Of a stretch of DNA of 64,000 bases, positions 40,631-48,996 are shown piece by piece. Numbering within the stretch: the first letter of the stretch is position 1; each line of letters starts with the position of its first letter. A program made the position numbers and the translations under genes. The notes beneath the pieces are model-generated. The model was not told the DNA's origin. It made no database searches and saw only the letters and a program-made list of their open reading frames with translations. This stretch comes from Methylotenera sp. (GTDB lineage Bacteria; Pseudomonadota; Gammaproteobacteria; Burkholderiales; Methylophilaceae), in contig NZ_JAURYU010000045.1 in NCBI RefSeq assembly GCF_030653755.1, positions 248,001 to 312,000 on the forward strand, given 5' to 3'.

Positions 40631-42108
40631 TTGCTTACCACCACTTCTTGATCAGGCAGCCAAGTTAACAGAGCCGCTTTTGCAATGGCAATATCACTAA
40701 ACGGCATTCGTACACCGTCAATTTCTTGATAACCTTCATGCCCTTTACCTGCTAACAACACAATGTCATCTTTATTCGCAAACTTAATCGTCTGCTGTAT
40801 AGCGATTGCTCGGTCAGTTGCAATGCTTGGTTGCACCGTCATACCATGCACGATTTGTTCAATAATGAGTGCTGGACTTTCACTACGTGGATTGTCACTG
40901 GTCACCACTACATGGTCAGCTAATTTTTCTGCGATTGCGCCCATTAGTGGACGCTTACCCACGTCACGGTCACCACCGCAACCAAATACGCAAATCAACC
41001 TACCTTGCGTCTGCTCGCGCAAGCTCATCAATACGTTCTTTAAAGCATCAGGCGTATGTGCATAATCCACCACAACCAATGGTTGATTGCCTCCACCAAA
41101 TTGCTCCATACGTCCCGGCACTGATTTAACTTTAGCAATCGCAGACACCGCATCATGCAATGGCACTTTGCGTACTAATAACGTTGCCAGCACGGCTAGT
41201 AAGTTATAAGCATTAAAGCGTCCTAATACTGGGGCTGCCAACACAGCCTCACCTTGTGGCGTTATCACTTTCATAGCGATACCAAACTGATTTAACTTCA
41301 GCTCCCTCGCACGTACATCACCGTGCGTTAATCCATAGGTCATGCATGGAAAATCACTTTCACTCAACGTCTCAGCAATCTTTTTCCCAAAAGGGTCATC
41401 TACATTTAAAACTGCCGCACCCAAATTAGGCCAACTGAATAGCTTTTGCTTAGCACTAGCGTATGCATCCATCGTCTCGTGATAATCCAAATGGTCACGC
41501 GTCAAATTGGTAAACACAGCTATATCAAACTCGACACCGTTAACACGCCCCTGATCTAATCCATGTGATGAAACCTCCATCACCACGCTTTCAGCGCCTT
41601 GCTGTGCATAATCAGCCAACATCGCCTGTAATAAGATTGCATCTGGTGTGGTATTACTTGCTTCCGTTAACCCTTGGTCTTCTGCACCAATAAAGCCATT
41701 GCCTATGGTGCCTATCACCGCAGCTTTTTTATCTAATGCTAACAACGCCTGCGCAATCCATTGGCTAACAGATGTTTTACCGTTTGTCCCAGTTACACCA
41801 ACCATGCCAAACTTACGTGATGGATACTGATAAAACTCTGCGGCTATCTGACCTACTTGTTGCTTTAATTGATTTACACCAAGATTCGCAACATTTAATG
41901 CAGGATCCCATGCAAAGTCCTGACCTTCCAAAAGCACGGCACTTTCCCACAACACAGCACTAGCACCAGCCGCTATCGCCTGTGCAATATATTGGCGACC
42001 ATCACTATGTGTACCTGGATAAGCCAAAAAGAGCGCTCCAGCGCTTACCGTGCGACTATCAGCCGTAATAGAAGTAAAGTTCAAACCCAATGTTGAGAGT
42101 AAAGTCAT
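40627..42108 (-). CDS. murE: UDP-MurNAc-L-Ala-D-Glu--meso-diaminopimelate ligase
   Basis: Adds the third peptide residue. Domain 1 starts ITADSRTVSAGALFLA; the P-loop is GVTGTNGKTSVSQWI, with NLTRDHLDYHETMD following. The C-terminal SDNPRSESP (DNPR box) matches the meso-DAP-specific enzymes rather than lysine-adding ones. At 493 aa it is typical. Overlaps ftsI and murF by ATGA at both ends. Confidence 0.97.
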   Translation of the reverse strand: MTLLSTLGLNFTSITADSRTVSAGALFLAYPGTHSDGRQYIAQAIAAGASAVLWESAVLLEGQDFAWDPALNVANLGVNQLKQQVGQIAAEFYQYPSRKFGMVGVTGTNGKTSVSQWIAQALLALDKKAAVIGTIGNGFIGAEDQGLTEASNTTPDAILLQAMLADYAQQGAESVVMEVSSHGLDQGRVNGVEFDIAVFTNLTRDHLDYHETMDAYASAKQKLFSWPNLGAAVLNVDDPFGKKIAETLSESDFPCMTYGLTHGDVRARELKLNQFGIAMKVITPQGEAVLAAPVLGRFNAYNLLAVLATLLVRKVPLHDAVSAIAKVKSVPGRMEQFGGGNQPLVVVDYAHTPDALKNVLMSLREQTQGRLICVFGCGGDRDVGKRPLMGAIAEKLADHVVVTSDNPRSESPALIIEQIVHGMTVQPSIATDRAIAIQQTIKFANKDDIVLLAGKGHEGYQEIDGVRMPFSDIAIAKAALLTWLPDQEVVVSK

Positions 42109-43829
42109 ATGCTTTCCTTTACATCCTCAACATTGCTCGGAATCACCACATTATTATTGGGCGCATCTTGCGGCACAGATAGCATGCGTAACGCATCTGC
42201 CATCACAGCACTAAATACTGGCGCCGCTACTGTGCCTCCGTAATACTCTCCGCTACTCGGGTCATCAATCATGACAGCCATAATCAGGCGTGGGTTAGAT
42301 GCTGGTGCCATTCCCACGAAAGAGCCTACATATTTATTCTTTTCATATCCACGTTCACCAAGTTTATGTGTCGTGCCAGTTTTCCCAGCTACACGGTAAC
42401 CCAACACCTGTGCTCTAAGCGCTGTACCTCCTGGCAAAACAACCAACTCCAACATATCTTTCACTTCATTTGCAGTTTTTGCACTAAACACCTGCGTACC
42501 TACTGGCACATCTTTTAACTTCAATAAAGAAACTGGCTTCAATTCACCATCATTTGCAAACACGGTATAGGCCCTTGCCATCTGCAACAAAGTCACACTA
42601 ATCCCATGACCATAAGACATCGTAGCCTGCTCAATCGGACGCCAAGTTTTATAATCACGCAACCTACCTGAAACCTCTCCAGGAAAGCCTATACGCGTTT
42701 TTGCACCAAAACCGATTAAGTTAAACACTCCCCATAAATACTGGGGCTCAAGAGACAGCGCCATTTTCACAGCACCAACGTTTGAGGATTTTTGAATTAC
42801 TTCTGAAACGCTCATCACACCATGTGGGTGCGCATCATGGATAGTAGCAGAGCCTATACTCATATAACCTGGCGCAGTTTGAATCAACGTTTCTGGTCTG
42901 TATTTACCAGACTCTAGTGCAGCAGCAGCCGTCACCGTCTTCATGGTTGATCCTGGCTCAAAAATATCAGTAATCGCACGATTACGAGTTTTACCTTGAA
43001 TATTCACAGGGTTATTTGGGTTATAAGTCGGCACATTCACCATTGCCAGCACTTCACCGGTTTTCGCATCCAACACAATCGCTGCACCCGCATTTGCTTT
43101 AAACTTATCAACCGCTTTGGTCAGTTCACGATGCGCTAGATACTGAATCCTGCGATCAATAGATAATGTAATATCCGCGCCATCTTGCGGCACTTTTACT
43201 GCTTCTAAATCCTCAATAATCCGACCAGCACGGTCTTTAATCACTTTGCGACTTCCGTTTTTGCCTGATAACGCATCATTCATCGCAAGCTCAAAACCTT
43301 CTTGGCCTTTATCATCAATGTCGGTAAAGCCCACCAAATGTGCAGTCACATCACCCGCAGGGTAATAACGTTTATATTCCCGCTGAAGATACACGCCAGA
43401 AATCCCTAGTCGCATAATCTCAGCAGCCAACTCTGGAGAAACGCGGCGCTTCAAATACACAAACTCACGTTCACTCTTGGTTAACTTCTTATCAACAGTT
43501 TCCTTCTTTAAGCCCAGCAACTCAGCCAGCTTCTTTGTTTGGCTTGCAGTAATTTGCACATCTGATGGATTAGCCCATACAGACTCTACTGGAGAGCTAA
43601 TCGCCAATAACTCACCGTAACGATCAGTAATTTTTCCGCGCTGAGAAGGCAACACCAACGTACGGCTATAACGTGCATCGCCTTTTTCTTGCAAAAAACG
43701 CTTATGAAAACTTTGTAAATACACACCTCTGCCCAACAGAGCGGCAAACCCCAGCAGCACTATCACCAACAATAGGCGACGGCGCCATGCTGGCAGCTTT
43801 ACAACCACCAAAGGTGTATGCATAGCCAT
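42105..43829 (-). CDS. ftsI: Septal peptidoglycan transpeptidase FtsI (PBP3)
   Basis: A class B penicillin-binding protein that cross-links septal peptidoglycan. A short cytoplasmic tail and one membrane helix (about 15-33) precede the pedestal domain (RGKITDRYGELLAIS) and the transpeptidase domain with SxxK in EPGSTMKT (catalytic Ser), SSN in QKSSNVGAVK, and KTGTTHK. At 574 aa it is close to E. coli FtsI (588). Its ATG shares one base with the ftsL stop (TAATG). Confidence 0.97.
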   Translation of the reverse strand: MAMHTPLVVVKLPAWRRRLLLVIVLLGFAALLGRGVYLQSFHKRFLQEKGDARYSRTLVLPSQRGKITDRYGELLAISSPVESVWANPSDVQITASQTKKLAELLGLKKETVDKKLTKSEREFVYLKRRVSPELAAEIMRLGISGVYLQREYKRYYPAGDVTAHLVGFTDIDDKGQEGFELAMNDALSGKNGSRKVIKDRAGRIIEDLEAVKVPQDGADITLSIDRRIQYLAHRELTKAVDKFKANAGAAIVLDAKTGEVLAMVNVPTYNPNNPVNIQGKTRNRAITDIFEPGSTMKTVTAAAALESGKYRPETLIQTAPGYMSIGSATIHDAHPHGVMSVSEVIQKSSNVGAVKMALSLEPQYLWGVFNLIGFGAKTRIGFPGEVSGRLRDYKTWRPIEQATMSYGHGISVTLLQMARAYTVFANDGELKPVSLLKLKDVPVGTQVFSAKTANEVKDMLELVVLPGGTALRAQVLGYRVAGKTGTTHKLGERGYEKNKYVGSFVGMAPASNPRLIMAVMIDDPSSGEYYGGTVAAPVFSAVMADALRMLSVPQDAPNNNVVIPSNVEDVKESI

Positions 43830-44143
43830 TAAGGCGCCACCTCATTTTGCAGATTAGTCGATTGAATCAAAGGCAAACGAGACACCAAGCTCACCACTTG
43901 TATCCTCTTTGCATCAGGCACCTGCATTTGCAATTGCTGAGCAGCAATTAGCTCAATGCGCGAATGCATCGCCCAAGTACTCTGCTCTAATTGCAACTGA
44001 CCATACTCTTGGTTGTACTGTGTTTCAGTTTGGTTCAAATGCTCTAACTCTATGTACAATTTACGCGCTTGATGCTGCGCATTGACCAACCCCAATGATG
44101 AAAACATCAAAGCAAAAAATAAAATCAGATTAAGGCGCGTCAT
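43829..44143 (-). CDS. ftsL: Cell division protein FtsL
   Basis: A 104-aa bitopic divisome protein. A short N-terminus and one membrane helix (about 4-21) are followed by a periplasmic coiled coil (heptad-like Leu/Ile/Gln pattern, about 25-75, for example [20 protein letters not shown]) that pairs with FtsB. Sequence conservation is low, so the call rests on length, topology and its position between rsmH and ftsI, with ATGA overlap to rsmH. It is required for activation of FtsWI. Confidence 0.93.
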   Translation of the reverse strand: MTRLNLILFFALMFSSLGLVNAQHQARKLYIELEHLNQTETQYNQEYGQLQLEQSTWAMHSRIELIAAQQLQMQVPDAKRIQVVSLVSRLPLIQSTNLQNEVAP

Positions 44144-45222
44144 ACCACCGACGTCCTTTCCGCTACGCGCAACACAGCACTACGCGAGCGCGGATTAGCC
44201 TTCACTTCTGCATCACTAGGTTTAACTGCTTTCCCCACACTCTTTAACCTAGGCTGAGGCAAATCAGCCGCACGCACAGGAAAGTTAGCTGGCAAATCAT
44301 CACGATCTTCTTGATCGCGAATAAACTGCTTCACCATGCGATCTTCAAGCGAATGAAAGCTAATCACCGCAAGCCTACCCTGTGGTGCCAGCAAGCTAAG
44401 ACATTGCGGCATGGTTAACGATAATTCCTCAAGCTCCTTATTGACGAAAATCCGTAAAGCTTGAAATGTGCGCGTTGCAGGGTTCTGCCCTGGCTCGAAG
44501 CGCGTGACTGCACCTGCCACGACCTGGGCAAGCTGCCCAGTAGTGGTGATGGCACGCCCGTCATTGCGCTCCGTAATAATCGCCCTTGCAATCGACTTAG
44601 CAAACCGTTCTTCACCATAATTTTTTATAACCTCCGCTAATTGCTGCTCTGTTGTACGGCCAAGAAACTCTGCCGCTGTTTCACCACTACTTTGATCCAT
44701 GCGCATATCAAGCGGCGCATCGTACCTAAAACTAAATCCACGGCTAGCCTCATCAATTTGCGGAGACGAAATGCCAAGATCCAATAAAATCCCATCCACA
44801 TGACTTACACCCAACTCTGCCAAACGCGCTTGCATGGCGGCAAAGTGGCTATGTACCAGCATAAAGCGAGCATCCTCAATTGCCTTGCCAGACTCAATAG
44901 CACTCAAGTCACGATCAAATGCAATCAAACGCCCGCCATCACCAAGCTGCGCTAAAATTTTTCTGGAATGCCCGCCACGCCCAAACGTACCATCTACATA
45001 GATACCATTTGGCTTAATATCTAAAGCATGCACAGCCTCATTCAGCAACACAGTGACATGCGCGCCTACAGAAGAAGCCTCATCCCCCATGCTTTGATTT
45101 TGATTTGAATTTAATGCTGACACTTCTTGTGGGTACTTTTCTAACTTATCAGCGCTTTTCGAAGACGCTTTTTTTGAAGACAATGATGCTTTGGTGGGCG
45201 CGCTGTTCACGCCCTTAATCAC
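44140..45222 (-). CDS. rsmH: 16S rRNA (cytosine(1402)-N(4))-methyltransferase
   Basis: N4-methylates C1402 of 16S rRNA, in the same nucleotide that RsmI 2'-O-methylates. SAM motif [15 protein letters not shown] begins near residue 76; [14 protein letters not shown] and the [13 protein letters not shown] motif follow. The frame gives 360 aa, about 45 more than E. coli RsmH (313). The extra N-terminus is Lys/Ser/Ala-rich and low complexity, and could be skipped by starting at ATG 45090. The ATG at 45222 overlaps the mraZ stop as ATGA, which favours the long form. Confidence 0.96.
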   Translation of the reverse strand: MIKGVNSAPTKASLSSKKASSKSADKLEKYPQEVSALNSNQNQSMGDEASSVGAHVTVLLNEAVHALDIKPNGIYVDGTFGRGGHSRKILAQLGDGGRLIAFDRDLSAIESGKAIEDARFMLVHSHFAAMQARLAELGVSHVDGILLDLGISSPQIDEASRGFSFRYDAPLDMRMDQSSGETAAEFLGRTTEQQLAEVIKNYGEERFAKSIARAIITERNDGRAITTTGQLAQVVAGAVTRFEPGQNPATRTFQALRIFVNKELEELSLTMPQCLSLLAPQGRLAVISFHSLEDRMVKQFIRDQEDRDDLPANFPVRAADLPQPRLKSVGKAVKPSDAEVKANPRSRSAVLRVAERTSVV

Positions 45223-45665
45223 AGCGAAAATCCCTCTAATTCTGCTGGCATTGCAAAACTGTCACTTTGCATTACTTGCTCTAACTGAGCACGCCAAGCA
45301 GACATGCTCCACAATTCAAAATGGCTACCTTGGCCAACTAACATCACCTCTTTATCTAAACCAGCAAAATCACGCAATACTGGCGACACTAATAAACGAC
45401 CTGCCCCATCTAAACTAATATCTTCAGCAAAGCCAACCAGCAGCCTTTGTAGCGCACTTGATTGCTTATCAAACGATGATAATGCCATCATCTTTGCCTG
45501 AATCGGCTCCCAAGCAGGCTGTGGATATAACAACAAGCAACGATGAGGATGCGCCGTTAGCACCAAATTGCCGGCGCACTCAAGCTGCAACGCTTCCCTG
45601 TGCTTTGTTGGCACAGCGAGCCTGCTCTTGGCATCCAAACTTAATGATGTAGCACCACGAAACAT
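45219..45665 (-). CDS. mraZ: Transcriptional regulator MraZ
   Basis: A double AbrB/SpoVT-like DNA-binding protein that usually represses its own dcw promoter. Two repeats are visible: [15 protein letters not shown] (about 9-23) and [15 protein letters not shown] (about 86-100), each with the conserved Asp-x-x-x-Arg-x-x-x-Pro/Ser pattern. At 148 aa it is standard length. It heads the cluster, and GTGGG repeats matching its known operator lie about 190 bp upstream of its start. Confidence 0.95.
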   Translation of the reverse strand: MFRGATSLSLDAKSRLAVPTKHREALQLECAGNLVLTAHPHRCLLLYPQPAWEPIQAKMMALSSFDKQSSALQRLLVGFAEDISLDGAGRLLVSPVLRDFAGLDKEVMLVGQGSHFELWSMSAWRAQLEQVMQSDSFAMPAELEGFSL

Positions 45666-45851
45666 ACGCTTGTTATTTCCCTTAAGGCCCTATAGAGCCC
45701 AAACAAACAATTTCAAATATAAAAAATGGGGAACTGCCTAATCTCACTCAACCGCCTTACCAATCAAATAACCCTTAGTAGTTATCTAACGAGCTAATAT
45801 TTATTACCCAATCCAACACTTCAATTACAACAACTGACCAATGAGCAATTC

Positions 45852-45876
45852 CCCACAAAAACCCACTTTTCCCCAC
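45852..45876 (-). promoter_or_regulatory. MraZ operator: three GTGGG repeats at 10-bp spacing
   Basis: On the minus strand GTGGG occurs three times in direct orientation, exactly 10 bp apart (plus-strand CCCAC at 45852-45856, 45862-45866 and 45872-45876), with 5-bp AT-rich spacers. This is the arrangement described for MraZ binding sites in other bacteria. It lies directly downstream of the -10 element, about at +1 to +25, so MraZ binding should block the dcw promoter. Confidence 0.85.
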
Positions 45877-45884
45877 TAATATGC

Positions 45885-45913
45885 ACTATAGATAAAAAAA
45901 TTATGCAATGCAA
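45885..45913 (-). promoter_or_regulatory. Sigma70-like promoter of the dcw cluster
   Basis: On the minus strand TTGCAT (45908-45913) and TATAGT (45885-45890) are separated by 17 bp. The predicted transcript start is around 45877-45879, immediately before the three MraZ boxes, leaving a leader of about 210 bases before mraZ. Confidence 0.7.
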
Positions 45914-46327
45914 GCGCTTTTTTGCTATTTTTTCTTTATACGTCAAGGACTTAGCGCATTTTTGCGATAAAAATAAAATCGTTATAAATTAAGCACATAC
46001 AAAACTGTGTGAATGTAGATTATTAGAATAGTGATGAAAGCGTTTGAATTGTAATTAAGGGATAATATTTAAATGTTTTGATGATTAATTAAGCAGATTT
46101 AGTACGGAGACAGCAAGAGACCAAGCCAATACGCAGTTCAGGAGGGTAGATTAAAAATAGAGGCGATTTCTCATAACATTATTCACAGCCTAAAACACCT
46201 AACAAATAATGTGCAACACATTGAAAATATCAACAAATTGATGACGCAAAATACATTCGTTACCATATATTTGCCAAGTGGAAGTTAAAAACTGATTAAC
46301 TTGATAAAAAGCACGTAATAACCGCAA

Positions 46328-46446
46328 GGGTCATCACCATTTCACTAACCGCTGAAGCAGCAAGTTCAATGCGAAGGGCATCACCATCAACCTAAGCAGC
46401 TAAAGCTGCAAGATTGGTGCGATAAGCCACTGAAGTGGCAAGTGAA
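46328..46446. repeat. Imperfect 48-bp tandem repeat with hairpin cores
   Basis: Two 48-bp units (46328-46375 and 46376-46423), each starting GGG(T)CATCACCAT and containing a core like GCTGAAGCAGCAAG. A third core lies at 46426-46439 (GCCACTGAAGTGGC). The second and third cores are perfect small hairpins: GCAGC-TAAA-GCTGC and GCCAC-TGAA-GTGGC. They adjoin the 3' end of rnpB; GATAAGCC occurs both in the repeats and in the rnpB 3' end. Confidence 0.6.
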
Positions 46447-46794
46447 AGAGTGAAGCTGGCCGATAAGCCGGGTTCTGTTTGCGTTTTGCAACGCATGACA
46501 GTCATTCATCTAGGCGTACAATTACTTGCACGCTCAAGCAACCTACCCGCTGGCAGCGCGAGCCACGCCAATACCAGCCTATTTGGTCTTGCTGCGAATG
46601 GAGGTTACCGCGTTTCACCGTAACTTAATACGCTCGTCTCTGTGGCCCTATTCCTCGCCTTATACCTTGCGGCTTTCAACGGACGGCCATTAACCGTCAT
46701 CCCGCTCTATGCAGCCCGGACTTTCCTCCCCTCTCATTAACTAATCCAGTAAACTGGCAAGTTAAATGTGAGCGGCGACTGTCTAGCCAGCTTC
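46447..46794 (-). ncRNA. rnpB: RNase P RNA (bacterial class A)
   Basis: The catalytic RNA that matures the 5' ends of tRNAs. Read on the minus strand it begins GAAGCTGGCTAGACAGTCGC, continues with GAGGGGAGGAAAGTCCGGGC (P4/CR-I region), and includes CCACAGAGACGA, GGTGAAACGCGGTAACC and AGACCAAATAGG, all hallmark conserved segments. It ends with AGAACCCGGCTTATCGGCC, which pairs with the 5' end. The length of about 348 nt is typical of the A type. The 3' end is estimated to within several bases. It is transcribed away from the flagellar-like genes, toward mraZ. Confidence 0.96.
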
Positions 46795-46800
46795 ATGCGT

Positions 46801-46809
46801 ATTTTAGCA
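46801..46809 (-). promoter_or_regulatory. Extended -10 promoter of rnpB
   Basis: On the minus strand TGCTAAAAT (TG-N-TAAAAT) lies with six bases between its end and G46794, the expected first base of RNase P RNA. No good -35 is seen at 16-18 bp, which is consistent with an extended -10 promoter. Confidence 0.65.
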
Positions 46810-46857
46810 TGCAGCAAGACAAACTATCCGAGTTTATTGCCTGACGAATCAGCGGCA

Positions 46858-46878
46858 AAAAAGTCTGAGCAAGACTTG
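46858..46878 (-). terminator. Possible terminator for the yjfB-like gene
   Basis: Stem AAGTCT / AGACTT with a 5-base loop, followed on the minus strand by TTTT. It lies about 150 bases after the stop of the small motility gene and just upstream of the rnpB promoter, so it would insulate rnpB from read-through. Confidence 0.5.
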
Positions 46879-47024
46879 AACACTAGGAAATATAAAAGGG
46901 GATGAATGTGTTGAAGCAACATTTGCACTTAAAACTTGAAGCCAAGTTATTTAAGCGCCCGACAAAATAAGCACAATCGTTAAATAAATAAAAAGAAACT
47001 ATCTATAAAGCTAATAATATTTAG

Positions 47025-47219
47025 TTAAGCGAAAGTATCGATACTATTACCAAGATTTGGGGGATTATTAGGTAAAGATTGTGTAGCTGCTTGAATGAGC
47101 TGCAACGAGCTTTGAGCACTGATGTCGATAGCTTTTTTAAACACAGCCAATTGCACATCAGTGGCAGTTTTGTACTGTGCAAGATTAGACGCCGCCGCTG
47201 CTACTCCTGATATATCCAT
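47025..47219 (-). CDS. Small YjfB-like putative motility protein
   Basis: A 64-aa protein of the YjfB-type putative motility family: MDISGVAAAASNLAQ, then VQLAVFKKAIDISAQSSLQLIQAA, an amphipathic helical pattern, ending in a Pro/Asn-rich tail. ATG 47219 is preferred to the upstream TTG at 47231 because GGAG is placed 6 bases before it. The biochemical role is unknown. It follows the small FlgC-like gene by 41 bases and probably shares its transcript, although no other flagellar genes are near. Confidence 0.7.
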   Translation of the reverse strand: MDISGVAAAASNLAQYKTATDVQLAVFKKAIDISAQSSLQLIQAATQSLPNNPPNLGNSIDTFA

Positions 47220-47260
47220 ACCAAGCTCCAAACTTAAAAATGCAACAACCGAATTACAAG

Positions 47261-47563
47261 TTAAGCACTAATATCAATAATAGTGCCCATCAACATATCA
47301 TTATTGGACTTAAATACGGATAAATTAGTCATGTAAGTATTTCTGGCTTTAATTTGCTCAACCATATCAGCTTCTAAATTATTGCCAGACTGCGCAGCAT
47401 TTCTAATATCAGCAACTTTAGTACCACCCTCAGGCAAATCAGCCTGCACGACTTCTTTTCTTGTAAAGCCATCCGTGCTGAGGTTGGCAATATTATTCGC
47501 AGCTACGTCTAAGCGAGCTTGCGCAGTATACATGCCAGATAAAGAAGTATTTACATTCATCAT
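47261..47563 (-). CDS. Stand-alone flagellar basal-body rod-type protein (FlgC-like)
   Basis: A 100-aa protein made almost only of the two conserved ends of flagellar axial proteins. The N-terminal part is SGMYTAQARLDVAANNIANLSTDGFTRKEV (residues 9-38 in two overlapping parts), containing the rod motif ANNIANL-TDGF. The C-terminal part NNLEADMVEQIKARNTYMTNLSVFKS resembles the coiled-coil region of rod and hook proteins. It is shorter than FlgC (about 134 aa). It sits outside any flagellar cluster, beside the YjfB-like gene, so it may be an accessory or divergent paralogue rather than the structural rod protein. Confidence 0.72.
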   Translation of the reverse strand: MMNVNTSLSGMYTAQARLDVAANNIANLSTDGFTRKEVVQADLPEGGTKVADIRNAAQSGNNLEADMVEQIKARNTYMTNLSVFKSNNDMLMGTIIDISA

Positions 47564-47590
47564 TTTAATTTAACTCAATAGATTAAGCTC

Positions 47591-47619
47591 ACACTAACAA
47601 GTAGCTTCAACACTGTCAA
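47591..47619 (-). promoter_or_regulatory. Sigma70-like promoter of the FlgC-like/YjfB-like pair
   Basis: On the minus strand TTGACA (47614-47619), a 17-bp spacer and TAGTGT (47591-47596), about 30 bases upstream of the FlgC-like start. I saw no sigma28 or sigma54 consensus. Confidence 0.5.
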
Positions 47620-47671
47620 TCAATATACTTTTTTGAATGTAGTTAAGCAAATTAATGTTATAAATACAATT

Positions 47672-47896
47672 ATGACAACCTCTCAACACAACAACCCTTT
47701 ACATGGCGTTACATTAGAAGCCATCCTGACCTATTTGGTAGATTATTACGGCTGGGAAGCGCTCGCGGAGCGCATCTCTGTCAATTGCTTTAGTCATGAT
47801 CCTAGCATTAAATCCAGCTTGAAATTTTTACGTAAAACCCAGTGGGCTCGGGACAAGGTGGAGAGCCTCTACTTAGCTTCAATCAAGAAGATCTAA
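47672..47896 (+). CDS. VF530-family DNA-binding protein (DUF2132)
   Basis: A 74-aa protein with the VF530/DUF2132 pattern [25 protein letters not shown] ... [31 protein letters not shown] (described in two parts), a small helical fold reported to bind double-stranded DNA. I place the start at ATG 47672; the open frame extends upstream to a TTG at 47633, adding 13 unconserved residues. It is divergent from the FlgC-like gene and converges with pyrC. Biological role unknown. Confidence 0.8.
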   Translation: MTTSQHNNPLHGVTLEAILTYLVDYYGWEALAERISVNCFSHDPSIKSSLKFLRKTQWARDKVESLYLASIKKI

Positions 47897-47920
47897 AATA
47901 AGAAAGTGTTAAGATAGGCG

Positions 47921-48970
47921 TTAAATCATCTTCCAACTCAACATTTGATCAGCCTTCAACGGCACCAACACATCACCTTCATACGGCAAGCTACTAGGCA
48001 CTTTCCAAGTTTCTTTAACCAAGGTCACTTGCTCAGTATTACGGGCTAGCCCGTAAAAATCTGCGCCATAGAAACTTGCAAAACCTTCCAGCTTATCTAA
48101 AGCGCCAGCTGCTTCAAACGCCTCTGCATATAGCTCCATTGCGGTATGGGCTGTATACATACCAGCACATCCACATGCGGCCTCTTTTGTATGCTTAGCA
48201 TGTGGCGCACTATCCGTACCCAAGAAGAATTTAGGGTTTCCAGAAGTTGCCGCTTTTACCAAAGCAACACGGTGTTCTTCACGCTTCAAAATTGGTAAAC
48301 AATAATGATGCGGCTGAATCCCGCCTTTAAACATGTCATTACGATTCATCAACAAATGGTGCGCAGTAATCGTTGCCGCCACGTTGCTTGGTGCCTGCAA
48401 TACAAAATCAGCGGCATCTTGAGTAGTGATATGCTCAAACACAACTTTTAAGCTTGGGAATCGATTAAGCAATGGAATCATATTGCGCTCAATAAACACA
48501 CGCTCGCGATCGAACACATCAACATCGCTATCGGTTACTTCAGCGTGCGCTAGCAAGGGCACGCTCAATTTCTCCATCGCCTCCAGCGCTTTAACGCAGT
48601 GACCTAAATTGGTCACGCCAGAATCACTGTTAGTGGTAGCACCAGCAGGGTAAAGCTTAACCCCATGGACAATGCCACTTGCTTTAGCACGCTCAATTTC
48701 CTCGGCAGTCGTTTTATCAGTGAGATACAAGGTCATCAACGGTTCAAAGTTTGCGCCTACTGGTAGCGCGTTTAGAATGCGCTCACGGTATTCAATTGCC
48801 AACGCAGTGGTTGTCACTGGCGGACGCAGGTTCGGCATCACAATCGCACGCGCAAACTGTCTTGCCGTATCAGGCAACACTGCTTTAAGCGCGCCACCGT
48901 CCCTTAAATGTAAGTGCCAATCATCTGGGCGTGTAATGGTAAGTGACTGCATAGGATTATTCATGTTCAA
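47921..48970 (-). CDS. pyrC: Dihydroorotase (homodimeric type)
   Basis: Catalyses the ring-closing step of pyrimidine synthesis, carbamoyl-aspartate to dihydroorotate, at a binuclear zinc centre. The metal motif DWHLHLRDG is at 16-24, the carbamylated-lysine segment [17 protein letters not shown] near 104-120, later histidines in LLAHAEV and FEHITT, and the metal Asp in FLGTDSAPH. At 349 aa it is the E. coli type (348). It ends close to VF530 and begins 26 bases after rsmI on the same strand. Confidence 0.97.
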   Translation of the reverse strand: MNMNNPMQSLTITRPDDWHLHLRDGGALKAVLPDTARQFARAIVMPNLRPPVTTTALAIEYRERILNALPVGANFEPLMTLYLTDKTTAEEIERAKASGIVHGVKLYPAGATTNSDSGVTNLGHCVKALEAMEKLSVPLLAHAEVTDSDVDVFDRERVFIERNMIPLLNRFPSLKVVFEHITTQDAADFVLQAPSNVAATITAHHLLMNRNDMFKGGIQPHHYCLPILKREEHRVALVKAATSGNPKFFLGTDSAPHAKHTKEAACGCAGMYTAHTAMELYAEAFEAAGALDKLEGFASFYGADFYGLARNTEQVTLVKETWKVPSSLPYEGDVLVPLKADQMLSWKMI

Positions 48971-48996
48971 TAGCTCTAATTCAATAGTACGTGTGG

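Larger units (their letters stand above)
45666..46446. other. Gene-free stretch between mraZ and rnpB
   Basis: About 780 bases without a supported ORF. The mraZ-proximal part is an untranslated leader of roughly 210 bases, then operator and promoter (45852-45913). Bases 45915-46320 are AT-rich with only scattered, short, unconvincing frames, and I see no identifiable RNA there. Bases 46328-46446 hold tandem repeats with small hairpins next to the 3' end of rnpB. Confidence 0.7.

Noticed and set aside
46435-46623. 62-aa plus-strand frame upstream of the flagellar-like genes
   Set aside because: It lies within rnpB, whose conserved RNA segments explain the sequence.
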